Shown here: piece by piece, positions 28,166-37,152 of the stretch
Numbering within the stretch: the first letter of the stretch is position 1
Layout: every line of letters begins with the position of its first letter
Notes under the pieces: generated by a model
What the model was told of the DNA's origin: nothing
Seen by the model: the letters and a program-made list of their open reading frames with translations, nothing else
Databases searched by the model: none
Translations under genes and position numbers: made by a program
From: Cellvibrio sp.
GTDB taxonomy: Bacteria; Pseudomonadota; Gammaproteobacteria; Pseudomonadales; Cellvibrionaceae
Assembly: GCA_016712405.1 (NCBI GenBank)
Contig: JADJRD010000014.1
Location: 496,001 to 560,000, forward strand
Direction of reading: 5' to 3'
Length of the DNA: 64,000 nt

Positions 28166-28870
28166 ATGGTAACAGCAACCCAAGCGACTGAAACAAATCA
28201 GTCCGGAAATTGCAAAATTAATTGGCAAGCAATAGACACAGTGCTGCTGGACATGGATGGTACTTTGCTGGATTTACATTTTGATAACTATTTTTGGCAA
28301 ACCTGGTTACCCAAGCGATACGCCGATATTCATGGATTGGATATGGATGACACCCTGCACAAACTGAATACCCAAATCGAATCTTATCGTGGCACATTGC
28401 AATGGTACTGTTTGGATTTTTGGTCTGAGACTTTTTCAGTCGATATCCCCGCGTTAAAAAAAGAAGTGCAACACAAGATTGCTTATCGTCCCCATGTCAA
28501 AGAATTTCTAACTGAATTGCGTCAAGCCAATAAACAAATTTGGTTGGTGACTAACGCCCACCGTGACAGTGTCAATTTGAAAATCGCCATGACGGGATTG
28601 GATACGTATCTGGATAAAATTATTTCTTCGCATGATTTTGAAGAGCCTAAGGAATCAATTCGTTTTTGGACGCAAATGGCGAATCAATTCAGTTTTAATC
28701 CTGCTCGTAGTTTGTTTATTGACGATACCGTCAGCGTACTGAAAACGGCTCAGGAATTTGGTATTGCTCATCTATTGGGAATTCATCAGCCGGATAGCCA
28801 GCAACATAGAATCATGGAAGAATTTCCTGCGGTTCATCACTTTGATGAAATTCTGCCGATTGTGAAATAA
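28166..28870 (+). CDS. yrfG: GMP/IMP nucleotidase, HAD superfamily
   Basis: The ATG at 28166 is used; a GTG lies two codons upstream. The 234-residue protein has HAD motif I DTVLLDMDGTLLDLHFDN (Asp nucleophile near residue 30), motif II VTNAH (about 130) and motif III/IV FIDDTVSVLKTA (about 190). It matches YrfG-type purine 5'-nucleotidases in length and motifs. It is divergent from nudE and 20 bases before hslR, the usual yrfG-hslR-hslO order. Confidence 0.9.
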   Translation: MVTATQATETNQSGNCKINWQAIDTVLLDMDGTLLDLHFDNYFWQTWLPKRYADIHGLDMDDTLHKLNTQIESYRGTLQWYCLDFWSETFSVDIPALKKEVQHKIAYRPHVKEFLTELRQANKQIWLVTNAHRDSVNLKIAMTGLDTYLDKIISSHDFEEPKESIRFWTQMANQFSFNPARSLFIDDTVSVLKTAQEFGIAHLLGIHQPDSQQHRIMEEFPAVHHFDEILPIVK

Positions 28871-28890
28871 GTGTTCGGAATAAAAATATT

Positions 28891-29331
28891 ATGACTCGCA
28901 AAGCACAGCGCACCTCTACTGACGACGATGATATCGATGATGATAAAATTCGTATCGATAAGTGGTTATGGGCTGCCCGTTTTTTTAAAACCCGCAATTT
29001 AGCCAAACAAGCCATCGAAGGTGGAAAAATTCATTGCGACGGTCAACGGGTAAAAGCCAGTAAAGAAGTGGTAATTGGTTTGGAGTTAACCATTCGTCAG
29101 GATTTAACGGAAAAAATTGTGATAGTAAAAGCTTTATCGGATCAGCGGCGTGGCGCACCCGAAGCGGCTTTGCTTTACGAAGAAACTGAAGCCAGTAAAC
29201 AACAACGTGAAAAACAAGCCGCCGATCGTAAAGCAGGCTTGGCGAATTTTATTATCAGCGATCACAAACCCAACAAAAAAGAACGACGACAGATTCATCG
29301 ATTTCAGAATATTTTCGAGCAAGACATATGA
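28891..29331 (+). CDS. hslR: ribosome-associated heat-shock protein Hsp15
   Basis: HslR binds stalled 50S-nascent chain complexes released by heat shock. The 146-residue product starts with an acidic stretch (TDDDDIDDDK), then an S4 RNA-binding domain (IRIDKWLWAARFFKTRNLAK, about residues 21-40), and a basic C-terminus (KPNKKERRQIHRFQNIF). It overlaps hslO by four bases. Confidence 0.93.
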   Translation: MTRKAQRTSTDDDDIDDDKIRIDKWLWAARFFKTRNLAKQAIEGGKIHCDGQRVKASKEVVIGLELTIRQDLTEKIVIVKALSDQRRGAPEAALLYEETEASKQQREKQAADRKAGLANFIISDHKPNKKERRQIHRFQNIFEQDI

Positions 29332-30230
29332 GTAATACCGATCACCTGCACAAATTTTTATTCGACAATTGTGATATCCGTGGCGAAATAGTCAGTTTGA
29401 AACAAGCCTATCGACAAGTAATGGAAAATAACCCTTATCCACCTTCCATGCAAAAATTATTGGGAGAGTTTTTAGCAATTGTGGGTTTGTTATCGTCCAC
29501 CTTAAAAATGGATGGAAAAATAATTCTGCAAGCGCATGGCAATGGCCCAGTGTCAACGGTGATGGCGGAATGTACACATCATAATGAAGTGCGCGGCATT
29601 ATTCGGCAAAATCCGGATATTGAATTAACCGATGAAGTTGCGCTCGCTGCCAATTTGCGTGAGTTGTTAGGGCAAGGTGTAATAGTCATTACCATTGAAC
29701 CCAAGCGCGCCGAAAATTTTGCGGGGAAATTGGAGCGTTATCAGGGAATTGTGCCCATGGAAGCGGATAATCTTGCCGCTTGCATTGAACATTATTTTGA
29801 GCAATCCGAACAATTGGCTACACGTATTTGGTTGACGGTGAATTCACAGACTGCGCACGGATTAATGCTGCAAGCTTTACCACAACAAATCGCCAGCGCA
29901 GAAGTCAATGCAGAACATTGGGAAACGCTGGTAACTTTAGCGGCAACCCTAAAACCTGCGGAAATTTTACAATTAAATCATTTGGATATTTTGTATCGAT
30001 TATTTCACGAACAAGAGTTGCGTGTTTATGATCCACGCGAATTACATTTTGCTTGTTCTTGTTCAGAAGAAAGATGCATTCAAGCGCTGGTTGCTTTAGG
30101 CAAAGATGAGCTGGAAGATATACTTACCGAAAAAGGCAGTGTTGACATGGATTGCCAGTTTTGCAATCAACACTACCATTTCAGCGCGGAAAAAGTTCGC
30201 CAGCTATATCAAGGTGCAATGTTGCATTAA
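29328..30230 (+). CDS. hslO: redox-regulated chaperone Hsp33
   Basis: Hsp33 is a holdase activated by oxidation and unfolding of its zinc centre. The 300-residue length is typical, and the C-terminal zinc motif is present as CSC (about residue 240) and CQFC (about 273). The core includes MDGKIILQAHGNGPVSTVMAEC-type sequence near 61-82. It is co-transcribed with hslR. Confidence 0.95.
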   Translation: MSNTDHLHKFLFDNCDIRGEIVSLKQAYRQVMENNPYPPSMQKLLGEFLAIVGLLSSTLKMDGKIILQAHGNGPVSTVMAECTHHNEVRGIIRQNPDIELTDEVALAANLRELLGQGVIVITIEPKRAENFAGKLERYQGIVPMEADNLAACIEHYFEQSEQLATRIWLTVNSQTAHGLMLQALPQQIASAEVNAEHWETLVTLAATLKPAEILQLNHLDILYRLFHEQELRVYDPRELHFACSCSEERCIQALVALGKDELEDILTEKGSVDMDCQFCNQHYHFSAEKVRQLYQGAMLH

Positions 30231-30292
30231 ATTTTTTCAACTACATGACAACATTTCAGCATTTTTGCTTTACAAACGATGTCTGTTTATTC

Positions 30293-31417
30293 TTAATTCG
30301 AGAGGTTAATCCAGTTGCCTGAAGAGAACATATCATAACCCGTAATTAAATTTCGATAGCCAGCCATCCGAATCATTTGTACAAGTGGAGTAGGTGTACC
30401 AGGGTGATTTGAATCAGGGACATTCAATGAAACATACCCTAAATCAGCTTTGACTCCATGGGCATTATCTCCCAAGTACAACGCAAATAACGGATTGGTA
30501 GATCTTCCTTCAATGTACCCACCCTGAATATTAATAGAATAGCCTTTGATATAATAGGCGCACATCATAGTCTCTGGATTGCCGCCGGCAGAAACAAAAT
30601 CTTGTATTGTATTACCACTTAGAGTAACTCCGGCAGTTGCATTTGATTGCTGTGCGATTCCATATTCAACTGTCTGAATATCACTATCTCGAATTATGGT
30701 TGCATGCGCTGCAGATTGATTACAGGTTTGATCGTCGATAGAGATTCCGATTTTGGCGCCCCAGATTTTTGTTTTCTCAATAATATTTCTCTCACCGCCT
30801 GAATATAAAGTACCAAGACCACTATTGTATGTACATAATTTAATACCTATTCCTTGAGTTTGATCACTCTTCGGGGGAGTTGGTATAGCCAATTTTGCTA
30901 TTCCTTCAGGAGCATTTCCTACATACACATTTGAGATATGGCTGCCAGTAATATGACTGAAATCGATGCCAATCATTACTGGATTTTGTGTGTGGTATGT
31001 ACCGTGATTCAACACAACTCCTATATCGTGAATTCTCACTCCCTGCACATAATCATCTCTCGCAATAGGAATTTTCCTGCTGATAATTGATCCGGGAGAG
31101 CGATCCGCTGCAACCAACATTGAAGACTCAGAATTAACTCCTTTAATTGTATTTCCTGATGAAACAATAATGCCTCCAGCTGAAACTGAAACCCAAAAAA
31201 TACCTTTAGGTATCGTTACACAGCTATAAGTCGATAATGCAGAATTAATTGTTACAGTATTAAATTTTGCAAAAGCTGAATTATTTGATACAGCTCCTAA
31301 GGTTGCAATATCTGGGCATGAAGATGCGATGACATTCATTGATGTTGATAGAACTATAGCAAGCATTAAGTTAATTAACTTATGCAGACAACTTTCAATA
31401 TTAATACCGTTATTCAT
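30293..31417 (-). CDS. secreted right-handed beta-helix protein (pectate-lyase-like fold)
   Basis: A 374-residue protein has an N-terminal signal peptide (about 10-32, ending VIASS) and many short beta strands with Asn, Ile and Gly ladders (GVRIHDIGVV, GSHISNVYVG, TIIRDSDIQTVEYGI, GVTLSGNTIQDF). This is the pattern of single-stranded right-handed beta-helix proteins. I see no conserved lyase catalytic arrangement. It is more AT-rich than its neighbours and sits alone between hslO and the mannan locus, which suggests acquisition. Possible roles are carbohydrate degradation or surface binding. Confidence 0.6.
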   Translation of the reverse strand: MNNGINIESCLHKLINLMLAIVLSTSMNVIASSCPDIATLGAVSNNSAFAKFNTVTINSALSTYSCVTIPKGIFWVSVSAGGIIVSSGNTIKGVNSESSMLVAADRSPGSIISRKIPIARDDYVQGVRIHDIGVVLNHGTYHTQNPVMIGIDFSHITGSHISNVYVGNAPEGIAKLAIPTPPKSDQTQGIGIKLCTYNSGLGTLYSGGERNIIEKTKIWGAKIGISIDDQTCNQSAAHATIIRDSDIQTVEYGIAQQSNATAGVTLSGNTIQDFVSAGGNPETMMCAYYIKGYSINIQGGYIEGRSTNPLFALYLGDNAHGVKADLGYVSLNVPDSNHPGTPTPLVQMIRMAGYRNLITGYDMFSSGNWINLSN

Positions 31418-31541
31418 AGATTCTTCCTGATGTTTAGATGCTTGGCAAACGAATGAAATTTTTTATGACTATGAGGAGCATAACATTTTGCTTTAAGGTA
31501 TTCATAATTTTTAAATTGATTACTGTAACGTTGCTACTAAA

Positions 31542-32570
31542 TTACTTTTTTACCGGCGCGGTACTTTTTCGAATAATAAATTCAGTGGGCAGTACACATT
31601 CGCGTTGGCTCAGGGGTTCGCCTTCGATCATTTTTAACAACATATCCATAGCCAGCTTGCCCATTTCTTCTGCTGGTTGGGAAATGGTGGTCAGGCTGGG
31701 GTCGGAGTATTTTGCGTAGGAAATATCATCAAACCCGGTGACGGAAATATCTTCCGGAATTCTGAATCCATTTGATTTAAGCGTTTGCATGGCGCCAATC
31801 GCCATTTCGTCGTTCATGGAAAAAATCGCAGTGGGTTTCACATCCATATTACAGAATTGAAATGCAGCATTGAGACCAGACCACATTGTAAAGTCCCCTT
31901 CAGCAATCAAATCCTTGTCAAAAGGAATTCCAGCTTCTTCGAGAGCATCCTTATAGCCAGCTAAACGATCAATCGCATGAGGGTTATCACGCAGCCCAGA
32001 AATAACGCCAATACGTTTGTGACCCAGTGAAATTAAATAATCCACCATCATCTTGGCAGCCTTGCGATTATCAATACGAATGGCGGGGCCGCTGGTGAAT
32101 TCGCATCCGCAAGCGTTCACGCAAGGCACATCAGGCGGAATAATATTTTGACTTTTTTCAGAGCTTGGGCGTAGTTGGATGATGCCATCCGCTAAACGGG
32201 TTTCGACGCGGCGGATATATTCCAGTTCGCGTTCAGGTGTGCCGCGTGTGTCGCCCAACAGCACGGCATAGCCTTTTTGTTGGGCTCTGTCTTCCAGTGC
32301 GCGAATAAATAAGGAATAAAAAGGGTTGGCAATATCCGGCACCATCACCAATACGGCGTAAGCGCGAGCTGATCGAAAGTTTCGCGCCAGCATATTGGGC
32401 TTGTAACTAAGTTCGGCAATGGCAGCATGAACTTTTGCCAAGCTGCCGGGCGAGACCTTTTCAGGGTTGCTCAATGCACGCGAGACAGTGGCAACTGATA
32501 CATCAGCTAGACGAGCGACATCACGAATATTGGACATAGGCTTAGGATTCTGATTGATAGCGAGAGTCAT
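31542..32570 (-). CDS. LacI-family transcriptional regulator of the mannan locus
   Basis: The ATG at 32570 is chosen because GGGAGGG lies 10 bases upstream; a longer TTG-started frame contains that site inside it. The 342-residue product has a LacI helix-turn-helix (IRDVARLADVSVATVSRALS, about residues 14-33), a hinge (KPNMLARNFRS) and a periplasmic-binding-protein-like sugar domain (ADGIIQL..., GFDDISYAKYSDPSLTTI). It is divergent from the symporter and likely binds the palindrome at 32632-32645, released by a mannan-derived sugar. Confidence 0.88.
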   Translation of the reverse strand: MTLAINQNPKPMSNIRDVARLADVSVATVSRALSNPEKVSPGSLAKVHAAIAELSYKPNMLARNFRSARAYAVLVMVPDIANPFYSLFIRALEDRAQQKGYAVLLGDTRGTPERELEYIRRVETRLADGIIQLRPSSEKSQNIIPPDVPCVNACGCEFTSGPAIRIDNRKAAKMMVDYLISLGHKRIGVISGLRDNPHAIDRLAGYKDALEEAGIPFDKDLIAEGDFTMWSGLNAAFQFCNMDVKPTAIFSMNDEMAIGAMQTLKSNGFRIPEDISVTGFDDISYAKYSDPSLTTISQPAEEMGKLAMDMLLKMIEGEPLSQRECVLPTEFIIRKSTAPVKK

Positions 32571-32631
32571 TAAAAACAACCCTCCCAAAATTTACTAGTG
32601 ATACTTGTCAAAGACTAGTGGATAAAACAAC

Positions 32632-32645
32632 TGTAATCGGTTACA
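32632..32645. promoter_or_regulatory. candidate LacI-family operator
   Basis: TGTAATCGGTTACA contains perfect TGTAA/TTACA arms and lies in the 186-base divergent region between the LacI-type regulator and the symporter. Its centre resembles LacI-family half-sites. A direct repeat of ACTAGTG (about 32594 and 32614) lies nearby. Confidence 0.5.
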
Positions 32646-32756
32646 TTGCGAGTCTTCAAGCGTTTGAGACGAGTTTGTTATGCGCAATTGTGCATTTCCA
32701 ATGGCTCGGGTTTGGGCGACCAGAATTCGAATTGACATAATAATCAGGTTGTTTTC

Positions 32757-34502
32757 ATGAATCTTCCACTGTTGGATTTACTCATCATTTTGGCTTATGT
32801 GCTGCTCACTTTAGTCATAGGCTTTTGGATCGCTAATCGCGCCTCCAAGGACATCAACAGTTATTTTCTGGGCGGCAATAAATTGTCTTGGTGGCAGTTG
32901 GGTTTATCCAACGCCTCGGGCATGTTTGATATTTCCGGCACCATGTGGATGGTGTATTTGCTGTTTGTCTACGGTGTCACCAGTGTTTATGTGCCCTGGT
33001 TGTGGCCGGTATTCAATCAAATTTTTCTGATGATTTTTTTATCTGCATGGCTTCGTCGTTCCGGTGTGATGACCGGCGCCGAGTGGATTAATTTTCGTTT
33101 CGGTGATGGCACAGGTGCGCGGCTTTCACATTTTATTGTGGTGCTATTTGCACTAGTTAATGTAATTGGTTTTATTGCGTACGGATTTATCGGTATAGGT
33201 AAATTCGCAGCAGTATTTATGCCTTGGCAGTTGTCAGCGGATCCGCATCTCAATGATGTTTTTTATGGATTGTTAATCACCTTGGTGACCACTGTTTATG
33301 TGGTCAAAGGTGGTATGTTCAGTGTGGTTTTCACTGAAGTGATGCAATTTATCATTATGACTATTGCGTGCATCGCCGTTGGCATAATTGCTATGCAGAC
33401 CGTCTCGCCGGATATGTTAAAAAATCTGGTGCCTGAAGGTTGGTCGCAATTGTGGTTGGGCGGCGAATTTCATCTGGATTGGTCAAAAAAATTAGCCGAG
33501 GCCAATAACAAAATTACCAGTGATGGTTATTCACCGTTTGCAATATTTTTCATGTTGCTGCTGTTCAAAGGTATTTTGCAAAGCATGGCGGGGCCACAAC
33601 CCACTTACGATATGCAGCGCGTGCTTTCTGCAAAATCTCCCAAAGAAGCGGCAAAAATGAGTGGCTTTGTATCGCTGGTGCTGCTTTTCCCTCGCTACAT
33701 GTTAATCACCGGTCTTGCTGTTTTGGCGTTACATTTTTTCACCGATGATCTCAATGCGATGGGTGACAAAATCGATTTTGAGCAAATATTACCTATGGTA
33801 TTGGCAGGTGACATTATTCCCAGCGGTTTATTAGGTTTGTTAATCGCAGGATTATTAGCGGCATTTATGTCCACTTTCGCCGCGACAGTGAATGCTGCAC
33901 CGGCTTATGTGATTAACGATATTTACAAACGCTACATTAATCCGAATGCCGAAGCCAAAACTTACGTGAAAATGAGTTATCTGGTGTCGGTTATTTTTGT
34001 CATTCTTGGTGTGGCGATTGGATTTTATATCCCAAGTCTTAATCAAATTATTGGTTGGATTGTGAGTGCACTTTATGGCGGTTACACCGCAGCGAATTTA
34101 TTGAAGTGGTATTGGTGGCGATTCAATGGCTTCGGTTATTTTTGGGGAATGGTGACTGGATTTGTAATTGCTTTCCCGCTGATTTTTACTGACATATCAC
34201 CTTTGCATGCATTTCCATTTATGTTTATTGCTTGTGTTGTCGCTTCTGTGGTGGGGTCACTTTTAACCAAACCGGATGATATGCAAGTCTTGAAAAATTT
34301 TTACATCAAAGTACGCCCTTGGGGGTTTTGGGCTCCAGTATTGGCCGAAGTCCAAAAAGATTATCCGGATATAAAAGCCAATCCAAACTTTTCACGCGAT
34401 GCAATTAATGTACTGGTCGGTGTAATTTGGCAAACCTCTTTAACCGCCGCGCCGATTTTTATGGTGATTCAATACTGGCAGGAATTTGCGACCCCCTCCT
34501 AA
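32757..34502 (+). CDS. sodium:solute symporter, likely for manno-oligosaccharides
   Basis: A 581-residue SSS-family carrier with about 13-14 hydrophobic helices. The N-terminal core includes SYFLGGNKLSWWQLGLSNAS (about residues 34-53), and helix-8-like LIAGLLAAFMSTFAATVNAA (about 362-381) carries family Ser/Thr residues for sodium binding. It is first in a run with GH130, epimerase, GH5 and GH27, so the substrate is inferred to be mannobiose or a related oligomer. The last three codons and the stop are formed by a repeat element starting at 34490. Confidence 0.85.
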   Translation: MNLPLLDLLIILAYVLLTLVIGFWIANRASKDINSYFLGGNKLSWWQLGLSNASGMFDISGTMWMVYLLFVYGVTSVYVPWLWPVFNQIFLMIFLSAWLRRSGVMTGAEWINFRFGDGTGARLSHFIVVLFALVNVIGFIAYGFIGIGKFAAVFMPWQLSADPHLNDVFYGLLITLVTTVYVVKGGMFSVVFTEVMQFIIMTIACIAVGIIAMQTVSPDMLKNLVPEGWSQLWLGGEFHLDWSKKLAEANNKITSDGYSPFAIFFMLLLFKGILQSMAGPQPTYDMQRVLSAKSPKEAAKMSGFVSLVLLFPRYMLITGLAVLALHFFTDDLNAMGDKIDFEQILPMVLAGDIIPSGLLGLLIAGLLAAFMSTFAATVNAAPAYVINDIYKRYINPNAEAKTYVKMSYLVSVIFVILGVAIGFYIPSLNQIIGWIVSALYGGYTAANLLKWYWWRFNGFGYFWGMVTGFVIAFPLIFTDISPLHAFPFMFIACVVASVVGSLLTKPDDMQVLKNFYIKVRPWGFWAPVLAEVQKDYPDIKANPNFSRDAINVLVGVIWQTSLTAAPIFMVIQYWQEFATPS

Positions 34503-34567
34503 CCTTTTCCTTGCCAGGCGGAGGAACTGGTCCCCTCCCCTGGCAAGGGGAGGGCTAGGGTGGGGTC
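34490..34567. repeat. GACCCC...GGGGTC repeat containing the symporter stop codon
   Basis: Starts GACCCCCTCCTAACC, ends CTAGGGTGGGGTC, with an inner inverted repeat (CTTGCCAG against CTGGCAAG). It belongs to the same family as the element at 19744-19870. The TAA of the symporter (34500-34502) lies inside it. Confidence 0.7.
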
Positions 34568-34606
34568 TGGTAGTTCAGAAAAATATCGGAGTTAACAGAG
34601 AAAAAT

Positions 34607-35788
34607 ATGAGTGAATTCAAACAAAAAGTGAAACAACTGTTTCAGCAACATGAAGTATTAATTAGCCAAAAAAATCAAAAAAAATCATCTGGCAATGGTA
34701 TTTACGATTGCTATCAAAATCCGATTTTGACAGCCGAACATGCTCCAGTTTTTTGGCGTTATGACCTCAACGAAAAAACCAATCCGTTTTTAATGGAAAG
34801 GCAAGGTGTTAATGCCGCATTTAATTCCGGTGCGCTCTATTGGAATGGAAAATATATTTTGGCAGTGCGCGTTGAAGGTGTAGATCGCAAATCTTTTTTT
34901 GCTATAGCAGAAAGTTCAAACGGAATTGATAATTTTCGCTTTTGGGATTACCCGATCACTATGCCGGAAACTGAACGCCCTGATACTAACGTCTACGATA
35001 TGCGTTTAACCGCGCATCAAGATGGTTGGATTTACGGATTATTTTGCACTGAACGCAAAGACGATACTCGCCCCAACGATACTTCAGCAGCTGAAGCCCA
35101 ATGTGGCATAGCGCGTACTAAAGATTTAAAAACCTGGGAACGTTTACCGGATTTAATTACCTATTCAGGTCAACAACGCAATGTGGTTTTGCATCCGGAA
35201 TTTGTCGAAGGTAAATACGCACTTTATACACGCCCGCAAGATGGATTTATTTCTGTTGGGGGTGGTGGTGGAATTGGTTGGGGTTTAAGTGATTCCATGA
35301 TCAATGCTGAAATAAAATCGGAAGTCATTGTTGACCCGAAAATTTATCACACCATCAAAGAAGTTAAAAATGGACAAGGTCCTGCGCCAATAAAAACAGA
35401 AGAGGGCTGGTTGCATCTCGCTCACGGCGTGCGTAACACCGCAGCCGGTTTGCGTTACACCTTGTATATGTTTATGACTGAACTTGATCGCCCATGGGTG
35501 ATTAGTCATAGGCCTGCCGGACATTTTATTGCACCCCATGGCGAAGAACGTGTAGGTGATGTGTCCAACGTGACTTTTGCTAATGGTTGGATACTGAACG
35601 AAAAAAATGAAGTCTATATTTACTACGCCTCATCGGATACACGCATGCATGTAGCGACTTCAACCGTCGAAAAATTAATTGATTACTGCAAAAACACACC
35701 GGAAGATGGTTTGCGTTCTGCTGCGTCAGTGCAAACGCGCAATCAGTTAATTGGCGCTAATTTGCAGATTATGAAAAATTTATTATGA
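34607..35788 (+). CDS. GH130 4-O-beta-D-mannosyl-D-glucose phosphorylase
   Basis: GH130 enzymes cleave beta-mannosides with phosphate. Subfamily-1 members turn Man-beta-1,4-Glc into mannose-1-phosphate and glucose. The 393-residue length and motifs such as NAAFNSGALYWNGKYILAVR (about 69-88), ERPDTNVYDMRLT (about 125-137, with the family Asp) and NGQGPAPIKTEEGWL (about 255-269) fit. It has no signal peptide, so it acts in the cytosol. It is followed, with a four-base overlap, by the epimerase that makes its substrate. Confidence 0.88.
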   Translation: MSEFKQKVKQLFQQHEVLISQKNQKKSSGNGIYDCYQNPILTAEHAPVFWRYDLNEKTNPFLMERQGVNAAFNSGALYWNGKYILAVRVEGVDRKSFFAIAESSNGIDNFRFWDYPITMPETERPDTNVYDMRLTAHQDGWIYGLFCTERKDDTRPNDTSAAEAQCGIARTKDLKTWERLPDLITYSGQQRNVVLHPEFVEGKYALYTRPQDGFISVGGGGGIGWGLSDSMINAEIKSEVIVDPKIYHTIKEVKNGQGPAPIKTEEGWLHLAHGVRNTAAGLRYTLYMFMTELDRPWVISHRPAGHFIAPHGEERVGDVSNVTFANGWILNEKNEVYIYYASSDTRMHVATSTVEKLIDYCKNTPEDGLRSAASVQTRNQLIGANLQIMKNLL

Positions 35789-36990
35789 ATGCAGGGGTGA
35801 CAATTAAATCAACACAGTTAATTGCTGAGTCGCGTGCGGAGTTGATCCGAATTGCGGATTGGTGGCAGGATTATTCGCAAGATTTCATTCAGGGTGGTTT
35901 TTTTGGTGAAGTTGCGGCTGATAATTCGCCTGTTATCAATGCCAATAAAGGCGTGATACTAAACACCCGCATTCTCTGGTTTTTTAGTGAAGTAGCACTG
36001 CAAGTTGATTCTGAAAATTATCATCAAGCGGCTAATCGCGCTTATGAATATTTGCGTGATTATTTTGTTGATCATAAATTCGGTGGTGTTTATTGGGAGT
36101 TAACTGCAGAAGGGAAAATTGCTAACAGCAAAAAACAAATCTATGCCCAAGCATTTGCGATCTATGCATTAAGTAGTTATTACAAATTAAGCGGAGATTC
36201 CGCCGCGCTTGATCTGGCAATTCATTTGTTTGAGTTGATAGAAGCTTGTGGTGTTGATCAAAAAAATCAAGGCTATCTTGAAGCTTTCACGCGAGATTGG
36301 AAACCAATTGAGGATTTGCGATTAAGTGATAAAGATTTGAATTTTCCAAAATCACAGAATACCCATTTACATATTCTGGAAGCCTACACGAGTTTGTATA
36401 AAGTCTATTCTCAAGAAAAAGTTCACCAAGCTCTGCGTTATAACATAGACATGTTTGATCGATATATGATGGATCGCAGTACTGGTCACCTGCGCATGTT
36501 TATGGATTTGCAATGGCAGGATCACTCGCCCGGTTTTACTTATGGACACGATATAGAAGCGGCATGGTTAATTGGTCTAGCATTGGATGTATTAGGTGAT
36601 CAAACACTGCAACAAAAGATGTTGCCTGATTTAATAAAAATTGTTGAGATTAACTATTTAACGGCACCTGCTGCTGATGGTCATATCAAAGATGGTTTTG
36701 ATTTTTCAGCGCAGATTGAAAATACCGAATCTGTTTGGTGGGTGCAGGCTGAAGCCTTGGTGGGGTACCTTTACGCTTGGCGTTGGACAAAAGAAGAAAA
36801 ATATTTTTTGGCGGCAGAAGCTGTGTGGGATTTTATCAAACAACATCAAATTGATACTGAAAATGGCGAGTGGTTTTGGTTATCGAAAAAAGATGATGCC
36901 AGTCGGCAGTCGGATTACAAAGCGGGATTTTGGAAGTGCCCTTATCACAATGGCAGGGCGATGATGGAAGTGATGAGGTTGTTGAGATAA
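35785..36990 (+). CDS. mannobiose/cellobiose 2-epimerase (AGE family)
   Basis: This 401-residue enzyme of the N-acylglucosamine-2-epimerase fold ((alpha/alpha)6 barrel) converts mannobiose to Man-Glc for GH130. Visible features are GGFFGEV, NARILW-like NTRILWFFSEVA (about 55-66), YAQAFAIYALSSYYKLSG (about 120-137), His residues in THLHILEAYTSLY and YGHDIEAAWL, and WWVQAEALVGYLYAW. The overlap with GH130 shows coupled expression. Mannobiose is the inferred substrate, from context. Confidence 0.85.
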   Translation: MNAGVTIKSTQLIAESRAELIRIADWWQDYSQDFIQGGFFGEVAADNSPVINANKGVILNTRILWFFSEVALQVDSENYHQAANRAYEYLRDYFVDHKFGGVYWELTAEGKIANSKKQIYAQAFAIYALSSYYKLSGDSAALDLAIHLFELIEACGVDQKNQGYLEAFTRDWKPIEDLRLSDKDLNFPKSQNTHLHILEAYTSLYKVYSQEKVHQALRYNIDMFDRYMMDRSTGHLRMFMDLQWQDHSPGFTYGHDIEAAWLIGLALDVLGDQTLQQKMLPDLIKIVEINYLTAPAADGHIKDGFDFSAQIENTESVWWVQAEALVGYLYAWRWTKEEKYFLAAEAVWDFIKQHQIDTENGEWFWLSKKDDASRQSDYKAGFWKCPYHNGRAMMEVMRLLR

Positions 36991-36991
36991 A

Positions 36992-37091
36992 CACCCTCTC
37001 CCCAACCCTCTCGACAACAGCTCCATGGTTGTTCTACCTCCTGCATCCATGCAGTCGTCCCATCAAGGGAGAGGGGGTAGGGGAGAGGGGA
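36992..37091. repeat. CCCTCTCC-type palindromic repeat after the epimerase gene
   Basis: The outer arms are inverted (ACCCTCTCCCCAACCCTCTC against GGGAGAGGGGGTAGGGGAGA). The middle shares CTACCTCCTGCATCCATGCA with the reverse strand of the element at 19744-19870, one base different. It fills most of the 162-base gap before the GH5 gene, starting one base after the epimerase stop. Confidence 0.65.
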
Positions 37092-37152
37092 AAACACTCT
37101 CTTAGCAATACAAATTCAGTTCCATGTATTAACGCACAACAGGTAAACAATA

